Shown here in pieces: positions 22,439 to 35,795 of a stretch of DNA of 64,000 bases. The stretch is taken from assembly GCF_932276165.1 (NCBI RefSeq), contig NC_064002.1:7936001-8000000 (forward strand), given 5' to 3'. Every line of letters starts with the position of its first letter. Position 1 is the stretch's first letter. Below the pieces are notes generated by a model. The model saw nothing but the letters and a program-made list of their open reading frames with translations. It did not search any database and had not been told where the DNA came from. Source of the stretch: Plutella xylostella (Eukaryota; Arthropoda; Insecta; Lepidoptera; Plutellidae). The position numbers and the translations under genes were made by a program.

Positions 22439-22462
22439 TCTATTCTATTCTATTCTATTCTA
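22439..22462. repeat. (TTCTA)n insert flanked by a 14-bp duplication
   Basis: Twenty-four bases of TCTAT repeats sit between two exact copies of TAGGAAGTGGGTTC (22425-22438 and 22463-22476). The same pentamer forms the tail of the LINE at 30632-31115. The structure fits a LINE insertion that kept only the tail. Confidence 0.65.
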
Positions 22463-23169
22463 TAGGAAGTGGGTTCATATTTAGGTATTATAAAAAGGAT
22501 TCTCAAGCGCTTATAGGTACGCAGCTATTAACGATTCATCACTTATTTCATGCATAAGCACTCCACATTATAATTTCAATTAGTATTTCTTGGTGAAATT
22601 TTTGTTTTTTTCTTACCAAGATTATTTAAATATTATATTAATTAAGTACAATAATTTACATTATGAGTAACACTATAATAGGTATTCATGATAAATGAAA
22701 TAAAGCCCAACCATATTTTAAAACAAATGAAATTCTGTTTCAGCGCCATCTATTAGAAAATTTCAACACCATCTAATTCAATTGTTTCAGAATGTGCCTG
22801 CAACTTTTCCATGAATTCCATAGATGGCTGCTAATATGAAATTTTATTTATTTAATAATAAACTGCTAACTTCGTGGACTCATCTCTACATGTCGTAATT
22901 CAATGACAACGATGACGATTCTGAAGGCATAAAATATATAAAAAAAGAGATTTTACTAAATTCGAATTTCAAAAAAGGTAATAGTTTTAACAACACTCAA
23001 ATTATAATTTGTGCCTTCCATTCACAGCCCCAAAAGCTTCTTCTATAACTATAAGAGCGGGCACATATTAGAAACTTTTTGTTTGTCTTTATATTCCATG
23101 GTCTGTAGGCAATTGATAGCACAGCTCCATAACATTATCAGAACCTGAAAATAATTTGAACATCCAATA

Positions 23170-23660
23170 AAAATATGACATTGTGCCCAGCAGGAATCCA
23201 GGCTACTGGGTCCCGGAGGCTGCGGGAATCGGGTCGCGATCCGGGTCAAGGCTCTCGAAGGGCCGGGGGTCACTCTCTACGTCGTTGAACGGACAAACGA
23301 GAATTGTCACATAATAGGCATGTACAATACAACGAGATAGAGTCGTGGTCAGCGCTGTAGTTTTGTTTTTCCTAGGCTTCGGCGCGCTGTGATAACCTCG
23401 ACTCTATTTTGTTTCATTAAGCAGGCCGAAAAAAGGTGAAAATTCATATTCGTTCGTTAGTTGGTAGAGTGACCCCCGAGTCTGTTCAAGCTCTCAATCA
23501 GAATGGAGTGCGGTTTCCGAATGTATTCTTCCCAGGCGTCGTCGAGTGGATGTGAGGACATGATTACGGCTAGGGTTTTCAATCTGTGATAAGGGTAGCA
23601 AAGTGGGATGCATCAACCGTCACTGGATTTTATCGAGGCAGAAGTATTTAGGCAGTTTTT
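23170..23660. other. Moderately GC-rich segment of unknown nature
   Basis: Composition rises relative to the flanks, notably at 23185-23275 and 23340-23400. No frame shows a recognisable domain. It could be a decayed mobile element or regulatory DNA upstream of Rab3. Confidence 0.25.
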
Positions 23661-24238
23661 GTAAATTTCTGTTATGTTTGTAACTTTTATAAGTATACCA
23701 TGTTTTTACCAGAAATAACCAGAAATAATAAAACTAGGTATAGTGATAAATACAAATACGTAATTAAAATTGTCGTTTTAAGTATAAATAATTATTCTTC
23801 TTATCGTGTTGATGACAAATTAATGAGGTCTATAAATAATACATGCCGAGACCTAGGCATAGACATAATAATAAGTATTAATGACTTCCCACACAGACAA
23901 ATTTAAGGAGGGTCATGATAATTTCAACAGAAACAGAGAAATTTTATTGCCCTAGGGCATTGGAATGTCATGAACGTTCCTGAAAACAATATATCAAAGG
24001 CAGACGAGTCAAAGATGCCTGCGTCTAAAAATAGCTCTTGACTCGGGCTCGAATAAAGGAGATTGTATAACCACAGGCAGAGTACAAGCAAAACTCCCAC
24101 GCTATAGAAAGTACAACGACTGAAATTCAGCAAGGTTTTTCAGACCTCTCACGGGTTTTACATTTTCTGATTTCTTTAAAGTACAAAATAGTCGACTGCC
24201 TGAATCTAACTTGTAATTTGAGATCGCTAAAATCAATT

Positions 24239-24875
24239 TTAATGCTTATTTTCTGTAAAAATCATAAACTGAACTTGACGATTACGCAAATCAGTTGGCC
24301 GACAAGTTTGACAGGTCCTGCGCGTAAAAAGTGCGCGCGCATCGTACGCCATCTTGAATTTCCCTCCCGTGTCACTGAGTAGAGCCACAGGACGTGGGTA
24401 ACAGCTGCGAAAGTAAAAGGTGCTCATCCCTTTTGACTATTACCCAATTTCTATCCTAGAAACTAAGAAGAATCAATCGCATATTAGTCAACAAAAGTTT
24501 TAAAATCAGTGGTGCCTTGCTACGGGTTCAGAAGTGTTCGTTTGCTGAATAAGTTACAAAATATCTGTTCCATTCAAGTATCGATTTTCTTATGTTTGTA
24601 CTTGTTAATAGTGTAACTTTACTTAGATTCCGCTAACGGTGACGGTTGTTGGAATTGATTTTGAGTTAAAATAAGTGGTTAGTGATTTTGTATGGTTAAC
24701 TACTTATTGTAGTAATAAATACTGTAGGAAGAAAGTTAACCTTCACGGCTATCATTTACTAGTGAATTCGTGAAAGCTGTTGTACTAGCGCAGTGTGCCT
24801 AGCACTCCTAAACAGGGATAACAAATTAGGATACCTGTGAAAGCATCTTAGTAGTTTTCGTCCTAACGAACTAAG
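24239..24875 (+). promoter_or_regulatory. Rab3: Candidate Rab3 promoter and 5' untranslated exon
   Basis: Rab3's first coding exon begins with its ATG directly after a splice acceptor, so at least one upstream non-coding exon must exist. The sequence at 24865-24881 (CTAAG/GTGAGTCCCTT) is a strong donor on the correct strand, 1.9 kb upstream. A CpG-containing patch at 24320-24410 could be the promoter. The link to Rab3 is inferred from position and the donor only. Confidence 0.4.
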
Positions 24876-25169
24876 GTGAGTCCCTTCTTACTTTTATTGG
24901 TAGGTAGGTGCAGGTTTTGGAGCAGGTGTTTTTGTGTTGCGACGAGTTTTCAATAGTGAAAAATATATTGCGCGAATGTATTATTTTAAATAATAGTATT
25001 TTTTTTTCTTTAACTATGACTTAGTCTAAAGTACCTAGATATGATTATACAAACAGGGCTTTTATAGTTATTACAGAAATTATTTATTTAATTCTTTAAT
25101 TTTAATTCAGACCCATCAGAATATCAGAGAAGACTCTACCCATAAAATAAAGCCGTTTCATAAATTAAC

Positions 25170-25445
25170 CTTCTCCTTATGTGGCTGACTTTTTCCACTT
25201 TAATTGTAGAGTTGAGCTGTGTCCTCCAGCCCTCAGGGGGTCACGCTATATTAAGAAAAACTAAGTTTTGGAACGTAGTTTTCGACTCATATATATTTTG
25301 TACTAAACGTGCCGATTGCACGATTGCTCTCGTTCGTTCGTTTTTCAGTCAGCATAGAGTAACCCTCTTGGACCTGTAGTGCTTAGATGAGGAAGGCCGA
25401 GAGCAGAGAGTTGTGGCGCTCCTTGGGAGTAGCCTATGTTCAGGA
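25170..25445 (+). repeat. Composite of dispersed-repeat and RTE-tail fragments
   Basis: 25306-25379 matches a repeat also present in an Nmdar2 intron (55460-55520): GCCGATTGCACGATTGCTCT and then ATAGAGTAACCCTC. Bases 25381-25434 read MRKAESRELWRSLGVAYVQ in RTE C-terminal style. Confidence 0.5.
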
Positions 25446-26740
25446 TCAGACAATATTTTTTAGCTGATGATAATTATGATTTTCTTATAACACACAACAT
25501 ACGTATGATTGATATAGAGTAGATTGAAATATCTAAAAAAAAACTGGAATAATTCTTATTATTCAATGAAATGAATATTATGGTTGAATTTAAGATACTT
25601 TGTTTTGAAGCATAATATAGCCCGTTAGAACTATAGCAAGCTAGCACTATTAAATACCTATGTTTATTATTAGTGGTGGAAGTACCTACTCTTGTTTTTG
25701 CGTTTTTCCATGCAGCCGATGTTTTGAGTTTTAGACTTCTTAGGTCATAAGTATGGCTGCCCACCAGTGATCACTGATGATGTTGAGTGATGTGATTACT
25801 GATGAGTGATGACACTAAACTAAACTCTCAAAAACGCGTAGACTAAGTATTAATTTAATGAAGGTAGCTGAAAGAGAAATTGCAGAGTAAAATTATTATG
25901 AAAGGCATGTAATTTGACTCATTATCGTCGATTCATGGAACCACGACTCCTTTCCATTTTGCATAATACTCAGCATGAGGACGCCCCATACTAATAAAGG
26001 ATATGACGACACAAATACCTTATCTACAGTAAAGCGACGCTACTTAATTTTTAGCTTTATCTTGTCAATAATAGGATTGTATTTTACATGTCCCCTACAG
26101 TGTTTTAGTAACTGATAAAAAATATATGTTTCTTCATCGTAAAATAGCATTTATTTACTTTACAAATAAGGCTGTTTAAAAATATTTTTCTTTTGCAATG
26201 AACAAAAATGTAACCGTTAAACTTCAGTATTGAACTGTGTAAGGGTACAACATTACGTGAATTTATTGATTTTAGAGTGAAAATGATAAGTGAATCCGAT
26301 AGTTGTACCAGTAGTGAAATAGATTATATTCCGGATCAGGTATCTAAAGGTTACTACTAATAGAGAGTTTAGGTTCAGTTTAATTCATTCTAACCTATGA
26401 TAAGTTCATTACTCGCAACGCAATGCTCTAGTCTAGACTCTAGGTACTTTTCGAAATAGAAGTCAGAACCAAAAAATTGGGACCATTTTTCGTTGCCTGT
26501 TAGTGTATAGTGTACCATCAAAATGTCTTTAATTTTTTAGGCTTCGTGTAGAAAATTAACTCGATTATTATGTATTATTATTTTACCTCCTTATACATAA
26601 AAAAGTTATTGGACACAATATCTATTGAACTGTTTTGTCCCTCTTTGTCAAATAACAAATTGTTCTCTCTCAGAGAGTGTCTCACGCTACTTTTCCAGTA
26701 ATAAAATTTTACCTAATCAATAACGTAATATTGTTCGCAG

Positions 26741-29700
26741 ATGGCCGGTGGAGGAGACCCAAAATGGCAGAAGGATGCGTCGGATCAAAACTTCGATTAC
26801 ATGTTCAAGCTACTCATTATAGGCAACAGCTCCGTGGGTAAAACTAGGTAAGCATTTTTTTTGTTTTTGCTGAAATTTATATGTATAGGTACAGCAAGTT
26901 TTGACTTTTGGGACACCCTGTACATGGCATCGACGACGCAACTAACTAATGGAGCCTCGCCTTAATAGCATTCAGAAGCATGCCTAAGGATAACTATAAA
27001 TCCAGCAATAGATTGTGATTGACTGACGAATTTATTGTACATTCATCTGCATTAGTAGCTATAATACTTTTGTACCTTGTCAAAATCACAAACTGCCTAT
27101 TAATTCATTCAGAATTTGACGGTTTGATATTAAGTGGGTTGTTTGACAACTGACAAGGCACAGAAATGTATAGCTACTTACGCCTAGTTTCACTATAGTT
27201 TGTTAGATCATTAACACCCTGTTACAATGTAATGTCGTCAATTATACGTCATCTCCATATTAAATCATAGAGAGATGTGTCAAAAGTCACCAACTAATCC
27301 CTTGTTAAGATCTAACAGAGTATGGTGAAACTGGGGCTTATGCTGCTGGCTGTACCTCTACTTATTTAACAACTATAACTGGTTGTCATGAATTGCTTAT
27401 TAGATTAAGCCCACGTTTTTTACTCGTATATCTTTACAATAAAGTATAAAAGAACTAAAACAAAACTAATATCCCTTCCAGTTTCCTATTCCGCTACGCG
27501 GACGACTCGTTCACATCGGCATTTGTTTCTACCGTCGGCATCGACTTCAAGGTGAAGACGGTGTTCCGCCACGACAAGCGCGTCAAACTGCAGATATGGG
27601 TGAGTCTTTGGGCTGCCGCCGCTACACGGGCTTGTTATCGACGTCGATAAATGTCACTATATCGCGATTTGCTATAAATAAGGCGTTGTGTCTGGTTTTT
27701 GGATTACTTACTTAAAAAAGTTTATCAAAGGATGTTGTGACACTGTTACGAGTACATAAATTGATAATAAATATGATAGGCTCACACAGACACGTCGAAG
27801 GTCCAGGGCTCGGCGTGGGGAGCGCCCTCGAAGAAGCAATCCGAAGAATTCTTGATGTTTACACACAAAATTCACTTGTCCGTTTATAATGTAGTAAACA
27901 AATATAATGCCTAAATGGCCACTGGTGATATTTAACCGATATTCCCAAAATTCACAATTATTCCGATAATCGCGACCGCCTAGTTATAAAAGCCGAACAA
28001 GAGGCGAAGAAAATGGAATGACTGACATCTTGTCTAAGTAAAATTAACCTACCGTACAAAATGGGTAGGTAGATTGATTTTAATCTACCCACATACAAAT
28101 ATTAAAAAAGGTATCCGCATTTTGTTAACAGTCCAACCGTTTTAAGTTCAACCTTTTGTCGAGATTTTTCTTTTGCACTGACACTCCATGTAGGTAGTTC
28201 GTATTAAAATTTCGTTGAGTATTGGATATACTTACGTCCTGTAGGGATATTTGTATAATTGTATTGTATTGTGGGAGGCACTCTAGTGTATTTAAACAAT
28301 ACCTATATAATTATTCATAAAAATGACTTAGAATTTTCAGCTTTTGGAAATCCGTAGTGCTCTTAAAAATCTGGAAATATCCTTGTACGTACCTAAGTAC
28401 CGATTCTTGTGTCCTTCCGTCCACATTAGTCCAACCTTATATTCATAACATTATGTACCTCTAAACCCAGCAGGCCCTAGGTAGGGATATCTAAGTGGAC
28501 AATTCAGGGAGAGACCTTTGCTCAGCAGTGGGACACGAGAGGTTGAAAAAAAAAAACCTCTATGATACCACATTATTAACCCTAGTTAGTTAGTATTATG
28601 ACATCAACTACCGTAAAAAAATAGGTTGACTCAATCAACCGTTTCCTTCGTGGTTTAATGAAACCTTAGTAAGTATTGATTAATGTTGCAACGCCCCCGC
28701 TAGGACTTGACCTAACAAATACATGAGGAAGCGTTTATTTATAAAATAATCAATTCCTTCTTCAACTTGAAACTTTGACTGTTGCAATAAAATTTATAAA
28801 TATGTATTAGAATTATTTTTGTTATACATAATACTTAACGCATCAAATAGGTATAGGTCTCGGTATATGTGCTATTCTGTACAGTTATAATATAATTTTC
28901 TATTCCTGAAATTATCATTCTATTGCCAGAGAGCTTGAAAATTTTCCAGTAGGCATTTCGGGATGAAAAATAATGTGTTAATTTAGAAAAATATAACACG
29001 GTCGTCACCATGCAGTCGTTATTTAGAAACATGTTTCAAACTTCCACGTTTATAACAATTAGTAGGAAGTGGGTAAGGCCATAGATAAAATACCCAAAAG
29101 TTTTATAATTTCCGCACAAATTTATGTAACAAAATTGATAAGCTTATTAAGGGAGAGTAAACAAACATTGGTGAATGAATGACACAATAATGAACCGACT
29201 GCCAACATAGGTGTTCAACCGGAACTCCGAGAGAGCGGGTGACCTATTTACATGCTGTGCCTACTGTATTCATTAGTTCCATAATTAATTTTACAAAGAG
29301 AAAATCTGAATTTTGCCCTGTTTGTTGAAACCAGAGAGTTAGGTGTTATTTTTTAAACGAGGCTTAAGGGGGGAAAAGGGCATAGAATAGTCCGGGTCGT
29401 ATGCATTTTTTTATAGCTTGGGTTGCATCAAAACATACAGTTTCAGATGTGTTCTAAGCCATATTTTATTATTATCATCATCAATACCTAATACCTTATT
29501 TATACTATTCAAAAGAGTAGTTGTTATCAATTTCAAATGACCTGATACACCGAGCATTGCCGAAATGATGGACGCAAATTATGTTCCTAAGCTAAGTTCG
29601 AAATAATGTAAGCTTTGCCAGTACTTTGTCGGCTAAATCGAAAAAGAAACCTCTTTTATATGTAATATTATTATGAAATATTGAGCCTAAATAATCCACT

Positions 29701-32483
29701 CCATTTTAAAGCATAGTATTTCTGTAACTTTACGGTAGAATGTCCATTAGTAAAAATTAAAATCCCTTCCATGCCGTTCCGGTGTGCGTAGGCCATAAGA
29801 CACCTGTCAGTACCTAACTGTTTTTCCCCTCTGATTCCAGGACACGGCCGGGCAAGAGCGCTACCGCACCATCACCACGGCGTACTACCGCGGCGCCATG
29901 GGGTTCATACTCATGTATGACATCACCAACGAAGAGAGCTTCAATAGTGTTCAGGATTGGTATGTTAATTTTTTTAAAGACATTTCTTATCTAGAGTTTA
30001 TGGCCTAGTTAGTTTACGTCACTGATTTTGATCCAGAGCTAGGTATTTTATCCAATTTTGTTCAGATGTTCTCGATTTTATGGTATTTTTTATTCAATTC
30101 ATTCTAATCTAATGGAGAAATTTCTTGAAGTGATGATGATGATGAAAATTAAAGTAAATTTATGCGAAGCCTTTTGAGAAATTTATGCCATGCTAGACCT
30201 CGATTTTGTCGAAATACTCAAATTATTATGTGTTTTGCCAATAAATAATCCAGTACATAAATCACTTCCACTCACTGAGTGCTTCATAAAGCACAGTTGT
30301 AAAGTTGCTTCTTTGTTGAATGTATTGGAATAATTCCTCAACTAGAACAACACTCGAACTCAACAAACTTTCCTCTGCCGCATTCTTTTATCATCTGCCT
30401 ACATTTTCTGTTATTATTAAACGAGATGCCTTCGCTGTAATCACAGATCATCGTAAGTGGTTTGAAGATAAACTATTTTGCCTTCTTCTTAGCCTTTCGG
30501 AGGGTGATGGACTGATGTTCTTTACTGAGATTTTGAGGGTTTTTCACTTTTGAGAAAGGCTTAGCCAGTCCTATTTGTTATCAGTTGCTAACTACTCAGG
30601 TGGTGCCAGACGCATGTAAATTATATCTGATACAGAGAGGCCTCTTTAACCGATGGAATTCAGAGGGGCGGATCCGTGATAGACACAACACAATTTCAAG
30701 AGGAAGTACGACGAGCACCTTCTGTTGCCTCATTCAAAGATAGGGTCAGGTTACACTATTTGAATTCACTGAACAGTTGATTATAAATATAAGTTGTTAG
30801 TATTTATTTATGTATTTATGTAAACGAGTTTATGTAATATATAATATGTAAGTTTATTATAGGTAAAGATATATATATATATTTTGTATTGTGTTGTTTT
30901 ATTTATTTATATAGTATGTACTGTTTAAGTAGTATACCTTGCACCTCTACTCCCATTAATTATGTTAAAATTGTCTCTTCCATCCAAAGGTTGTCTGGTA
31001 GAGATTGCTTTAAGCAATAAGGCCGCCTTTTTTGTACTATGCTATGTATATAAGTTGTGAATTGTAATGTGTTTTTAATGGTGCAAAATAAAGAGTATTC
31101 TATTCTATTCTATTCAATTGTATCTGATTTCCCGGTCATATTAAGGGTTTGGCTTCACCACGCTGGCCTAGTGCCGGTTCCCTTCCTTCATTGAAAGGAG
31201 ACCTGCGCCTCAGCAGTGGGGACGTGATGGGTTATGATGATGGTGATAAAGCGACTAAGGGCGGTAATCATTTCATACAACACAAAAACCTATATCAAAT
31301 GCCCTTCCCTCCGCAGGGTGACGCAAATAAAGACGTACTCGTGGGACAACGCGCAAGTGATCCTGGTGGGCAACAAGTGCGACATGGAGGAGGAGCGCGT
31401 GGTGAGCTCGGAGCGCGGCCGCCAGCTCGCCGAGCAGTTGGGCGTCGAGTTCTACGAGACCAGCGCCAAGGAGAACATCAACGTCAAGGTAGGGAGGAAA
31501 CATAATGGATCTGTAGGTACTGCATGGATGCATACTTGGCATAAAAGGTAAACAATCTTACCTCGGATCGCCCAGTGCTACTACTGGATGTTGTGGTCGG
31601 TAACATCTGGATCCGGCTCGAAGGACCATAAAAAGGCTTGGTAGCCTCTATAGCCTAGGATCGCTCGTTTTTAAGAAATCCTAGTAAAAAGACACTTTAA
31701 GACAGTTTACTCTTTGTGGCAAGTATAAATAAATGCAGTATGTACCGCCAAGTATGAATTAATGTGGTAAGAACTCGTGGGACAACGCGCAAGTGATCCT
31801 GGTGGGCAACAAGTGCGACATGGAGGAGGAGCGCGTGGTGAGCTCGGAGCGCGGCCGCCAGCTCGCCGAGCAGCTGGGCGTCGAGTTCTACGAAACCAGC
31901 GCCAAGGAGAACATCAACGTCAAGGTAGGGTGGAAGGATAATGGATGTATAGGTACTGCATGAATGCATACTTGGCATAAAAGGTAAACAATCTCTCCTT
32001 GGATCGCCCGGTAGACGCCTTCAAAGACATTGCTTCTGTGATTTCTAGCACCTGATCGAAAAGTGGCTCTACTACTGGATGGCCTAGGAACGCTCGTTTT
32101 TAAAAAATCCAAGTAAAAAGACACACTAAGATTGTTTACCTTTCGTGTGATCCTAGTGATTGACTTATGATCCTGACAATCAACAAATTGAATCAATTAA
32201 TATGAAAATGAATTTGCGATAGGTAGTTTTAGATAGTCTATCTAATTTTTCCAAGACGAAGAAGCACAAAAAGCTGCTTGTCACAAAAACGCTGCTTTAG
32301 AGCAACATCTGCAACATGTCTTTTTGCGGTTTTCAGAACGTATTCGAGCGGCTGGTGGACATAATCTGTGACAAGATGTCGGAGAGCCTGGACTCCGAGC
32401 CGGCCATCATGGCCGGAGGGAACCGCGGCCAGCGACTCACTGAGCAGCCGCAAGGCAGCAGCACCCCTAACTGCAACTGCTAA
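26741..32483 (+). CDS. Rab3: Rab3 small GTPase (five coding exons)
   Basis: Coding exons are 26741-26847, 27482-27599, 29841-29959, 31317-31488 and 32337-32483. They sum to 663 bases and 220 residues, the usual Rab3 length. All introns have GT and AG ends and the phases match. The protein starts MAGGGDPKWQKDASDQNFDY. It has the P-loop GNSSVGKT across exons 1 and 2, switch I with VSTVGIDFK, DTAGQE at the start of exon 3, GNKCDM and TSAKEN in exon 4, and ends in CNC for double geranylgeranylation. Rab3 tethers to synaptic vesicles and works with RIM in regulated neurotransmitter release. The name follows from the near-invariant N-terminal third and the [20 protein letters not shown] signature. 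The ATG directly follows an acceptor, so the 5' UTR is spliced. A partial copy of exon 4 lies at 31773. Confidence 0.97.
27184..27333. mobile_element. MITE in Rab3 intron 1
   Basis: The left end (TAGTTTCACTATAGTTTGTT) and the reverse complement of the right end (CAGTTTCACCATACTCTGTT) form imperfect terminal inverted repeats of about 38 bp, followed on both sides by AGATC and TTAACA words. Size about 150 bp, no coding capacity. Confidence 0.6.
30632..31115 (+). mobile_element. 5'-truncated LINE 3' end in Rab3 intron 3
   Basis: The insert keeps the last part of a LINE ORF2, with RRAPSVASFKDRVRLHYLNS and a stop near 30780. A 330-bp 3' UTR with ATAAGGCCGCC and AATAAAG and an (ATTCT)n tail (31094-31115) follow. 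AATTATATCTGAT (30619-30631) and AATTGTATCTGAT (31116-31128) flank it, a likely target duplication with one substitution. It lies in sense with Rab3, so its polyadenylation signal could in principle be used. Confidence 0.65.
31145..31262 (+). repeat. Retroelement tail fragment upstream of Rab3 exon 4
   Basis: TTGAAAGGAGACCTGCGCCT, CAGCAGTGGGGACGT and GATGATGGTGAT match the degenerate 3' ends (GDLRxxQQW and ATG repeats) of RTE-like elements. It is close to the exon but leaves its acceptor intact. Confidence 0.5.
31773..31924 (+). pseudogene. Partial tandem copy of Rab3 exon 4
   Basis: The last 152 bases of exon 4 (31337-31488) recur here with only a couple of silent-type differences, followed by the same donor (AAG/GTAGGG) and about 100 bases of similar intron. 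The first 20 bases of the exon and its acceptor are absent. The nearest AG, at GTAAG before 31771, would create an immediate TGA after exon 3. It is therefore a non-functional copy unless spliced from a cryptic site. Confidence 0.85.
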
Positions 32484-32508
32484 TAGAATTCAAAGCCCAA
32501 GGCTTGTT

Positions 32509-32640
32509 TTTAACAGCATGCGAGATTGCACGCCATTTTCCCGCATCTCGTTTGCATATTCCACGCGTTACAATGAGTACCTGTATGAACGCGTGCGGGG
32601 CAATCCCGCGTGCGTGATCAAATCCGCTTGCTGTTAAAAA
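32509..32640 (+). repeat. Dispersed repeat in the Rab3 3' UTR
   Basis: Words such as CATATTCCACGCGTTACAAT, GAACGCGTGCGGGGC and GCGTGCGTGATCAAAT recur, partly in reverse complement, at 55323-55447 in an Nmdar2 intron. The segment has internal inverted symmetry (ACAGCA at its start, TGCTGT at its end), as a small foldback element would. Confidence 0.5.
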
Positions 32641-35600
32641 CTGCCCAACGTTGTGGAGGCGCTTGATCAATTGAAATTGAGACGCTTGCAGACTCTTCAG
32701 AGTTTTAACCTTTTTAGTCCTCGTATTTAAGTTATGAATATCCTATATTGTGTATGTACAGTCTGAGAGCGTCACAATTTTGGGAAAGGTTAGTCGGGTA
32801 TTACGTTATACAATTTGCACATTACCATTATAATATGAAATTGAAAATGTATATCAAAACTTAGCAAAATTGAAACATTATTATCAAAGAAAAGCTTAGT
32901 TCACACGGTTATAAAAAGCTAAAATATTATGTCTAACTGAATGCTTAATTCGAAATTGAATTTATCCCACTTGAATTCATTTACTTAATTGTTTGCACAA
33001 TTTTAAATAGTTATTGGTTTCAGTGCTTTTGTAAAAAAATGCAAATACGAATTAATTAATATAGTTTGCAAGTTTAAAATGTTGATTCGGAAATTCTTTA
33101 AGTACTGTTATTATGATGTTAAAATAAGTATAATTATCAATTAATTAGGTATGTTTTAATATTATATTATAACTTCTATTAGATGTTAGATACTTATGTG
33201 TCTCTAAAACTATTGAGCTGGAGTAGGGATCTGATAAATATTTTAGTAGGTAGATTTTAACAACTTAAATTTGGCAACTAATAATTATTTTATTTTTAAC
33301 TACGTTAAATAAGATTTTATTATATTATATACCCTTGTATTCAGGTAGATTTACCTTTCCTTTTTCATTTTTAAACCTTATGGGTCGTTTTTGTTCTATT
33401 TTAAATAATAGTAATATTATATTTATTTTTCATTGAAGGAATTGTATAACATATTAATTTAGTGTTCTTATTATATTTATTTTTAAATCTTTCATATAAA
33501 ATGTATGTAGATCTTTACTATAGTTCGTTGCTTCATACATAAGTAGTTAGTGGGAATATGTGTTACCAACGTTGTTACGAAATTGATGTCATTACTACTC
33601 GTATAATATTAATCTTCTTGTTTCATTGTGACTGAAGTAACTTCTGCAGTATTTCTAACATAAAATATAGAGGTTATGTACCTCATCATATTATTATATG
33701 ATTTGTATGCTTGAAAAATGTCTTGGCCACATTATGCGATATAACTAACAATAATTGTTGGGAATCCATAACTATACTATTTGTAAATATGTTTACCAAT
33801 GTAAAAATAAAACTGTATAGTATTATATCTACGTATGAAACTGTTTGTATTCTTGTTACATACTATGCTATGATAATATTATGTATTAAAATTAGATGTT
33901 TATAGTACGCGATAGTTTTCAGTGAATCGTAATAAATATGGTAACTTTCTCCAGTCTCCAATAAAACAACTAAATGTAAAAGCTACCATAAAAGATAAAC
34001 CTACTAGGATTTTAATGAAAGATACCTTCAACAACGATAGCACATGAAAAAATTTAAGGCTTTACCATGATAGCCTAAAGCCTACGGATATCCTAGAAGG
34101 TGTTTGCATAGAGGGACTAAACTTTTTCGTATTGATTAAACTAAATTTTAAACCGTATCAGCTATAAATTGAAAGTTTAGATAAAAGGAAAAGATTCACT
34201 GAAACAAAGCTAATCACAAAAATAGATTAAGAGACGATTACATATACATATATTATAAATCTCTATCTATTTTAATTTGTATAATTTGCATAGTTTTGCG
34301 CATAATTGTTATTGCGATCACTACATGCGTATCTTAGTGTGACTACGGCGGTCGCAGTAGGTCTACTTTAGAAGACATAGACAATACAATTTATATCAAA
34401 AATTCTGTTGTAACTTGAGCACATTATTTTTTTAGGAAATACTTATTAGGTACTTACATAAGGGATATGAAAGCATATAATCTGTATTAATCTAAGGAAA
34501 TATACGTACATTTGTAAAGTTGACAGCTTTATTTCGAGTTTTTAACAATGAGTAGCCCAAATTGTTTTGAATATTTATACCAAAAAAAAGTTATATAATC
34601 TGAAATTTATAAATATTATGGCAATTTTCATTTATTATAGAAATTGAAAAAACAACAATCATGTCAATTTTAATGATTTGTTAAATAACAGAGAAAACAG
34701 CTGAAAACTTATGACTTTTATTTTTTTACAAAATACTTATTTGAGATAATTATGTGCTTAAAATTTAAGAATACATTTATTATCGTGTAGCTGTAGAAAT
34801 GTTTGTGAGTCCTATAACAGGACATGAAAGAGGCATATCTTAGACGGGCTTGTAGAAAAATCTTCAGGGAGAAAAGGAAAAAAAATACATGTTATAAATG
34901 TTTCGTCAAAGTGATTGTATGATTTTCCCCCATAAAAATACTTATTAACAAAAACAGATTCCGCACTTAGGTTACCTACAGTAAACGTTATATTTTCATA
35001 TATTATGTTTTGTATGCAAACTACTATATGGCGCTTAAAGTACATAAATAATTACTCAAATGGACATTTATAATTTTTTTTACGTTTGCTTGCTATTTAA
35101 TCTTTTTGTTTACAAATTAAAATATGTTGGAGAAAATAATCAATACATGAAGCATCGTTAGAATAACTTGTATGTTATAGATATTTGTTGTGTGTTAATA
35201 TTTGAATCATCTTAATATACACCAGTGTAAAAGATTCATGAATATATACGACCTATTAAATATAAAATTTGTTTTATTTCTTAGTTTACACTTACAAATC
35301 AAAACGCGATAGGGTGCATTGTTTTTATCTGAACAAAGTAGGTACCTACTTACCTATTGGCTATGATTTAATATTAAATTGTTACCCAGGGGCTGCTTAT
35401 TTTGTTTTCGAAAAGCTAAATAAGGGGTTCTCCTGTGGTTAATACTATGATTTTCATATAAACACAAATGGCAAAAAATGCCAATTCCTTCTTATAGGTA
35501 ATATTATATGTTCAAAAAGATTCTGCTGATATCGTCACCAAGGTTAATTTTAATATGATCAAGTGCTTGGTTTAAGAAGACTTTAACTTGAAAAAAGGGT

Positions 35601-35795
35601 AAGGTACTTAACAATATAAATTAAATAAAACAACAATTTCACCTACCTGTGCTAGGCTTCAGGTGTACATTTTCCAGTGCAACAGTATTGGGTTGTCTAC
35701 TAGTACTTTGCCTATTTATGCAGCCAGGAAATGTGTGTGTGTGTGTGTGTGTTTTGGAAACTATTGGCAATAAAGTAATTGATTTGATACTTTAT
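32641..35795. other. Rab3 3' flank and spacer
   Basis: The Rab3 3' UTR extends an unknown distance here. Several AATAAA-type words are present (for example near 33806 and 33930), so the end cannot be set. A short TG repeat lies at 35732-35752. No other gene is supported. Confidence 0.5.

Noticed and set aside
31149..31551. Continuous 105-118 codon frames running through Rab3 exon 4 into introns
   Set aside because: They are read-through of intron sequence on both sides of the real exon (31317-31488), which has proper splice sites.
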